A stretch of DNA of 47,314 bases from an uncultured Pseudomonadota bacterium (GTDB lineage Bacteria > Myxococcota_A > UBA796 > SXON01), in the NCBI GenBank assembly GCA_903885375.1, contig CAISIK010000201.1, positions 1 to 47,314 of the forward strand. The letters run 5' to 3'. How positions within the stretch are numbered: position 1 is the first letter of the stretch; every line of letters starts with the position of its first letter. The translations under genes were made by a program, and so were the position numbers. Of this stretch, positions 44,271 through 47,314 are shown one piece after another. The notes under the pieces were generated by a model that worked only from the letters and a program-made list of their open reading frames with translations, had not been told where the DNA came from and made no database searches.

Positions 44271-44873
44271 TCAGAATATCGGGATCAGGAGCGCGCCGGC
44301 CGCTGCGGGGGGGCGGATCTCGATGCCGAACACCAGCCGGGCGCCCAGCTCATCATGCGCGAGCTGCGCCCCTACATCCAGCGCGAGGGCAAAGCCCCAC
44401 TCGCCGTAGGACACGCCGATGAAGCCGCCTCCGGCGTCGACCCCGGCGGTCACCTGCTCCTCGCTCCAACCGCCGATGCGCCCCGCGATGCCGATGAGCG
44501 CCTCGCCGCCGATGCGCCCTCGCTCGTCGCTGTCCACGCCCACGGTCACGCGCGGCTCCACGGCGGTGAAGTGGCCGCCCGTGTCCTTGCGGAGGGAGCG
44601 CATCGCCACGCGCCCGTAGCCGCCGAGGCGCACGCGGGCGCCGCCCGAGGGGTCCTCGAAAACGGCGTGGAAGCCCGCGCTCGGGTCGATGGTGCGGTCG
44701 CGCAGCTCGTCGATGAACGCCAGCGGCACCACGCCCACGCGAAGGTCGACGGCTTCGGGCCAGCGCGCCCCCCCGGTGCCTTCGGCGGGCCGAGGATCGA
44801 CGCCGATGGTCAGGTCGAGCGGCGGCGCCACGTACGGCACCGGAAGGCAGCCGGTGAGCAGCGCGACGAGCAT
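44271..44873 (-). CDS. Lipoprotein, possible beta-barrel, unknown function
   Basis: A 200-residue protein. ATG 44873 gives MLVALLTGC, a lipobox signal; a GTG one codon upstream is possible. The mature part has strands rich in Gly and aromatic residues (ARVRLGGYGRVAM, GFIGVSYGEWGFALALDVGAQL) and ends ALLIPIF with a C-terminal Phe, so a small barrel or barrel-like fold is possible, although lipidation and a barrel are rarely combined. Start and upstream stop overlap (TGATG), so it is translated with the Asp-Thr-rich lipoprotein gene before it. I do not recognise a family. Confidence 0.65.
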   Translation of the reverse strand: MLVALLTGCLPVPYVAPPLDLTIGVDPRPAEGTGGARWPEAVDLRVGVVPLAFIDELRDRTIDPSAGFHAVFEDPSGGARVRLGGYGRVAMRSLRKDTGGHFTAVEPRVTVGVDSDERGRIGGEALIGIAGRIGGWSEEQVTAGVDAGGGFIGVSYGEWGFALALDVGAQLAHDELGARLVFGIEIRPPAAAGALLIPIF

Positions 44874-45394
44874 CACTGGACGGTCACCACCTGGGGGTCC
44901 CTGCCGTCGGTGATGGTCCAGTCGCCCGCGGGGAGCCCCGAGACCTCGAAGGACACGTTCAGGGCGTTGGTCTTCTCGCCGGAGGGGAAGAGCTCCACCG
45001 TGAGGTCCACGCGCCGGTCGGCGGGCGTCACGATCCCTCTCGCGGTGGCGGTGCCGCCCGTACCTTCGCCGAGGTGCTTCAGGATCACGTCCACATGGCC
45101 CGGGGAGGTGGGCGTGAGCTGCATCTCGGGGCCCTGCGAGAGGTCCACGGGGGTGACCTCCACGCTGTCGGGGGGGATGGCGGCGTCGCAGGTGGCGGCG
45201 CCGTGACAGGGGTCGGGGTTCGCCGTGTCGACCGCGGTGTCGGTGTCGGTGCCGGTGTCGATGGCCGTGTCGGTGTCCGCGCCGCTGTCGGTGTCGCCGG
45301 CGGTGTCGGCCGTGTCGGTGCCGGTGTCGAGGGTGCGGGCCGTGTCCAGGAGGATGGGCGGGGGGCAGCCGAGGAGGAGGAGGAGCGTGATCAT
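44873..45394 (-). CDS. Lipoprotein with an Asp-Thr-rich stalk
   Basis: A 173-residue lipoprotein. MITLLLLLGC is the signal with lipobox. About 40 residues after the Cys are almost only Asp, Thr, Ala and Gly (DTARTLDTGTDTADTAG and similar), a low-complexity stalk that lifts the rest away from the membrane. A small domain of about 100 residues follows, with one Cys pair (DPCHGAATCD) and beta-strands (VDVILKHLGEG, NVSFEVSGLPAGDWTITDG). ATG 45394 is the only good start, with a GGGG run upstream. It is the first gene of a pair with the lipoprotein at 44271; the amidohydrolase gene ends 7 bases before this ATG. Confidence 0.75.
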   Translation of the reverse strand: MITLLLLLGCPPPILLDTARTLDTGTDTADTAGDTDSGADTDTAIDTGTDTDTAVDTANPDPCHGAATCDAAIPPDSVEVTPVDLSQGPEMQLTPTSPGHVDVILKHLGEGTGGTATARGIVTPADRRVDLTVELFPSGEKTNALNVSFEVSGLPAGDWTITDGRDPQVVTVQ

Positions 45395-45401
45395 GTGCCC
45401 C

Positions 45402-47249
45402 TCAGTAGCACAGCCCGAACCACGGAGTACCATCCTCCCGCGCCACGCTGCGACAAGTTGCGGGGCGCTCGCAGCGGTCGGGCCCCTCGGGATCGCAGAG
45501 GAGGTAGCAGCGGCCATCCACGGGGCTGCAGTAGCCGCCGGGGGCGCACGCCGTGGCCGCCGAGCTCGCATCGCAGTGTTGGCCGGCTACGCGGGTGCCG
45601 CCGAACCAGCAGGCAGAGGTGTCCTCGTCGTAGGGGAGGCAGGCGCGCACGTAGGGATCGGGGCCGCAGTCCTGTTCGTAGAGGTCGCACGGCTCCTCCG
45701 CGCGGCACACGCCCTGCGGGTCGGAGACCACGTCGGCGGCCATGCACCACGCGCCGGCGCCGCAGGCCTCGTCCACGAGCCCACCGGCCTCCGGGCAGGT
45801 GGCGGCGCAGGCGTGGCCCAGGCCATCGCAGGCGCCGGATTGGCAGTCGGCGTGCTCGAGGCAGGCCTGCCCAGCCTCGGCGAGGCCATCGGCGAGGAGG
45901 TCCGCCGCGCGCGCCCCCTCGGCGGTCCAGGCCACCCCACCTCGCACCACCGCCAGGGGGGTGCGGAGCGCCGTGATGGACACGTCGGGATCGCCCGCGA
46001 GCAGCAGCAGGTCGGCGAGTTCGCCCACGCCGAGGGTGCCGGCTCCATCGCCAAGGAGCCCGTGGGCGCCGGCGGTGGCCGCGGCGAGGGCCACGCGGGG
46101 CGTGGCCCCCATCGCCACGAGGGCATCGAGCTCATCGTGCAGGCCGACGCCGTGGGGCACGAAGAGGTAGCCGGCATCGCTCCCCGGCAGCACCACGACG
46201 CCGGCCGCGCGCAGGGTGGCGAGGTTGGCGCGCGCGTTCGCCGCCCACCCTGCGTTGGCCGCCGCCCAGCCCGGCAGGAGCAGGTCGGGGTTGGCCGCCA
46301 CTGCGGCCCAGCTCGACGCCTGTGCCGGGGTGAGGCCGAGCGTGGGGTCGGCAGGGTCGAGCGTGCCGTCGAGGAGGCGCCCGACGGCCGCGAAGGCCGA
46401 CACGGTGGTGAGGACGGCGCGCGCCGAGCCGAGCGCGGGGGCCCCGTCGGCGGCCAGAAGCGCCGAGAAGGGAGGGTGGGCGAGGACGGAGGCGCCGTGG
46501 GCGAGGGCATCGAGCGCGTCGGTCTCGGTGTCCACGTGCGCCCACACCGGGAGGCCGGCGCTGGCCACGCCGTCGAGCGCGGCGAGGTCGAGCCGCGGGG
46601 TGGCGCCCCAGGGGGTGAAGGCGGCGTCGGCCACGGCCACCTTCAGGAGGTCGGCGCCGGCATCCCGGAGGCCGGCGCCGGCGGCGGCCCCTTCGGCTTC
46701 GTTCGTGACCAGCACGCAGAGGTCCACGTCGGGCGCCGTCTCGCAGGGGTGGCTGCCGGGCGCGGTGAGGAAGGGACCCGACGCGAAGATGCGCGGCGCC
46801 GGGACCGCGGCAGCGGCGAGCCTGTCGCGCAGATCGTAGAGGCTGCGGGGGCCGCCGAGGTCCACCACGGTGGTGACACCGGCCGCGAAGGTGGCCCGGA
46901 GGTTGCTGTCGAGCGTGTCGCCCACGAGGGTGAGGCTGCCCCCCAGGGCGAGGTGGGTGTGCAGGTCCACGAGTCCCGGCGTCACGAAGCGGCCACGGCC
47001 GTCGAGCGCGCCTTCGGGCACCACGCCGGCGCTCGGCACCACCGCGGTGATCCGCCCCTCGGCCACCCACACGTCCATGTCGGCCTGGCGGCCCGTGGCG
47101 TCGATGAGGGTGGCGCCCGCCACGAGCAGGCTCCCCTCGGGGGTGTCGGGGGTGTCGGGCGTTCCCGGCGCAGGCGGAGCCCCGCCGGAGCGCGTGGGGC
47201 AGCCTGCGAGCAGGAGCGCCATCGCGGGGAGCGTCAGGGCGCCGCGCAC
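45402..47249 (-). CDS. Amidohydrolase lipoprotein with a Cys-rich C-terminal region
   Basis: A 615-residue predicted lipoprotein. GTG 47249 gives MRGALTLPAMALLLAGC with a lipobox. Residues about 40-440 form an amidohydrolase TIM barrel with all metal ligands: HTH in VDLHTHLAL, Lys in ADLLKVAVAD, His in VWAHVDT, His in VLAHPPF and Asp in LPGSDAGY; the start is typical of imidazolonepropionase/prolidase-like members. After about residue 455, 160 residues hold some 20 Cys in short loops (CLEHADCQSGACDGLGHAC and similar), as in the Cys-rich repeats of myxobacterial surface proteins. The substrate is unknown. The start overlaps the end of the possible Fur-family gene at 47234. Confidence 0.85.
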   Translation of the reverse strand: MRGALTLPAMALLLAGCPTRSGGAPPAPGTPDTPDTPEGSLLVAGATLIDATGRQADMDVWVAEGRITAVVPSAGVVPEGALDGRGRFVTPGLVDLHTHLALGGSLTLVGDTLDSNLRATFAAGVTTVVDLGGPRSLYDLRDRLAAAAVPAPRIFASGPFLTAPGSHPCETAPDVDLCVLVTNEAEGAAAGAGLRDAGADLLKVAVADAAFTPWGATPRLDLAALDGVASAGLPVWAHVDTETDALDALAHGASVLAHPPFSALLAADGAPALGSARAVLTTVSAFAAVGRLLDGTLDPADPTLGLTPAQASSWAAVAANPDLLLPGWAAANAGWAANARANLATLRAAGVVVLPGSDAGYLFVPHGVGLHDELDALVAMGATPRVALAAATAGAHGLLGDGAGTLGVGELADLLLLAGDPDVSITALRTPLAVVRGGVAWTAEGARAADLLADGLAEAGQACLEHADCQSGACDGLGHACAATCPEAGGLVDEACGAGAWCMAADVVSDPQGVCRAEEPCDLYEQDCGPDPYVRACLPYDEDTSACWFGGTRVAGQHCDASSAATACAPGGYCSPVDGRCYLLCDPEGPDRCERPATCRSVAREDGTPWFGLCY

Positions 47250-47314
47250 CGCTCGCAGACGCCCCGGAACTGGATGGAAACGCCCTGCGCGAGCACCGAC
47301 GCGGGCACGTTCCT
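47234..47314 (-). CDS. C-terminal end of a possible Fur-family regulator, cut by the window edge
   Basis: The last 26 codons of a minus-strand frame that enters at the window edge and ends at TGA 47236-47234. The residues GVSIQFRGVCERCAAP with a closing CxxC resemble the zinc-binding tail of Fur/PerR/Zur proteins (strand, then G-x-C-x-x-C). It overlaps the amidohydrolase start by 16 bases, so they may be co-transcribed. With so little visible, any protein ending in a zinc CxxC is possible. Confidence 0.4.
   Translation of the reverse strand, partial: RNVPASVLAQGVSIQFRGVCERCAAP

Noticed and set aside
45215..45365. CRISPR-like repeat block
   Set aside because: The repeats are short, without unique spacers, and in frame inside a lipoprotein gene.

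Overview
This is a GC-rich, gene-dense bacterial chromosome segment. Start codons are often GTG, genes often overlap by 1-4 bases (ATGA, GTGA, TGATG), and many products are predicted lipoproteins with a short signal peptide ending in a lipobox Cys. The Pil two-component system with a sigma-54 pilin promoter, a Hanks-type kinase, a Bpt-type N-end-rule transferase, an Asp-Thr-rich lipoprotein stalk and Cys-rich surface lipoproteins together suggest a Myxococcota-like organism (former Deltaproteobacteria). That placement is inference from gene content; there is no rRNA in the window.

Layout. 1-653: the edge of a probable insertion element that has cut off a GT-C-like membrane protein gene, next to class I fumarase (660-2297) and a clear RNase P RNA gene (2329-2769, minus). 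2869-6227: a predicted outer-membrane protein, a second GT-C-like membrane protein interrupted by an in-frame TGA, and a secreted protein. 6274-8237: a tandem pair of isocitrate-dehydrogenase-family subunits, one canonical and one divergent. 8234-12995 (minus): a tight six-gene operon, bpt - SPASM-only protein - ABC ATPase - ABC permease - DegT aminotransferase - pilD, preceded by a SWIM/SNF2 helicase (13037-15817). 15928-20631: pilC-pilS-pilR-pilA, with a textbook -24/-12 promoter and repeated operator-like sites before pilA and a GNRA-loop terminator after it. 20697-22815: an unknown TPR-like protein, folK and a fructose-6-phosphate aldolase/transaldolase.

22822-29024: a kinase gene followed at once by a 54-residue pilin-like ORF, a small membrane protein, a porin-like protein, then a six-gene minus-strand cluster: small membrane protein, Cys-paired repeat protein, ExbB, an ExbD lacking the membrane Asp, an ExbD with it, and an M23 peptidase lipoprotein. 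29095-33829: a twin-domain M16 peptidase and an intact GT-C-like protein. 33849-36391: type II NADH dehydrogenase and an FAD oxidoreductase. 36516-42301: an unknown membrane protein, two small exported proteins, a metzincin lipoprotein and a large pentapeptide-repeat protein ending in a channel-like membrane domain. 42277-44246: nitrilase-family hydrolase and an RlmI-type methyltransferase. 44271-47249: three lipoproteins, the last an amidohydrolase with a Cys-rich tail. The right edge holds the end of a possible Fur-family gene.

The strongest candidates for new biology are the asymmetric ExbB/ExbD/ExbD cluster with its Cys-repeat protein and M23 lipoprotein, the pentapeptide-repeat/channel fusion beside a metzincin, the two-subunit IDH, and the SPASM-only protein in the bpt operon. 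No tRNA, rRNA or CRISPR array was seen.
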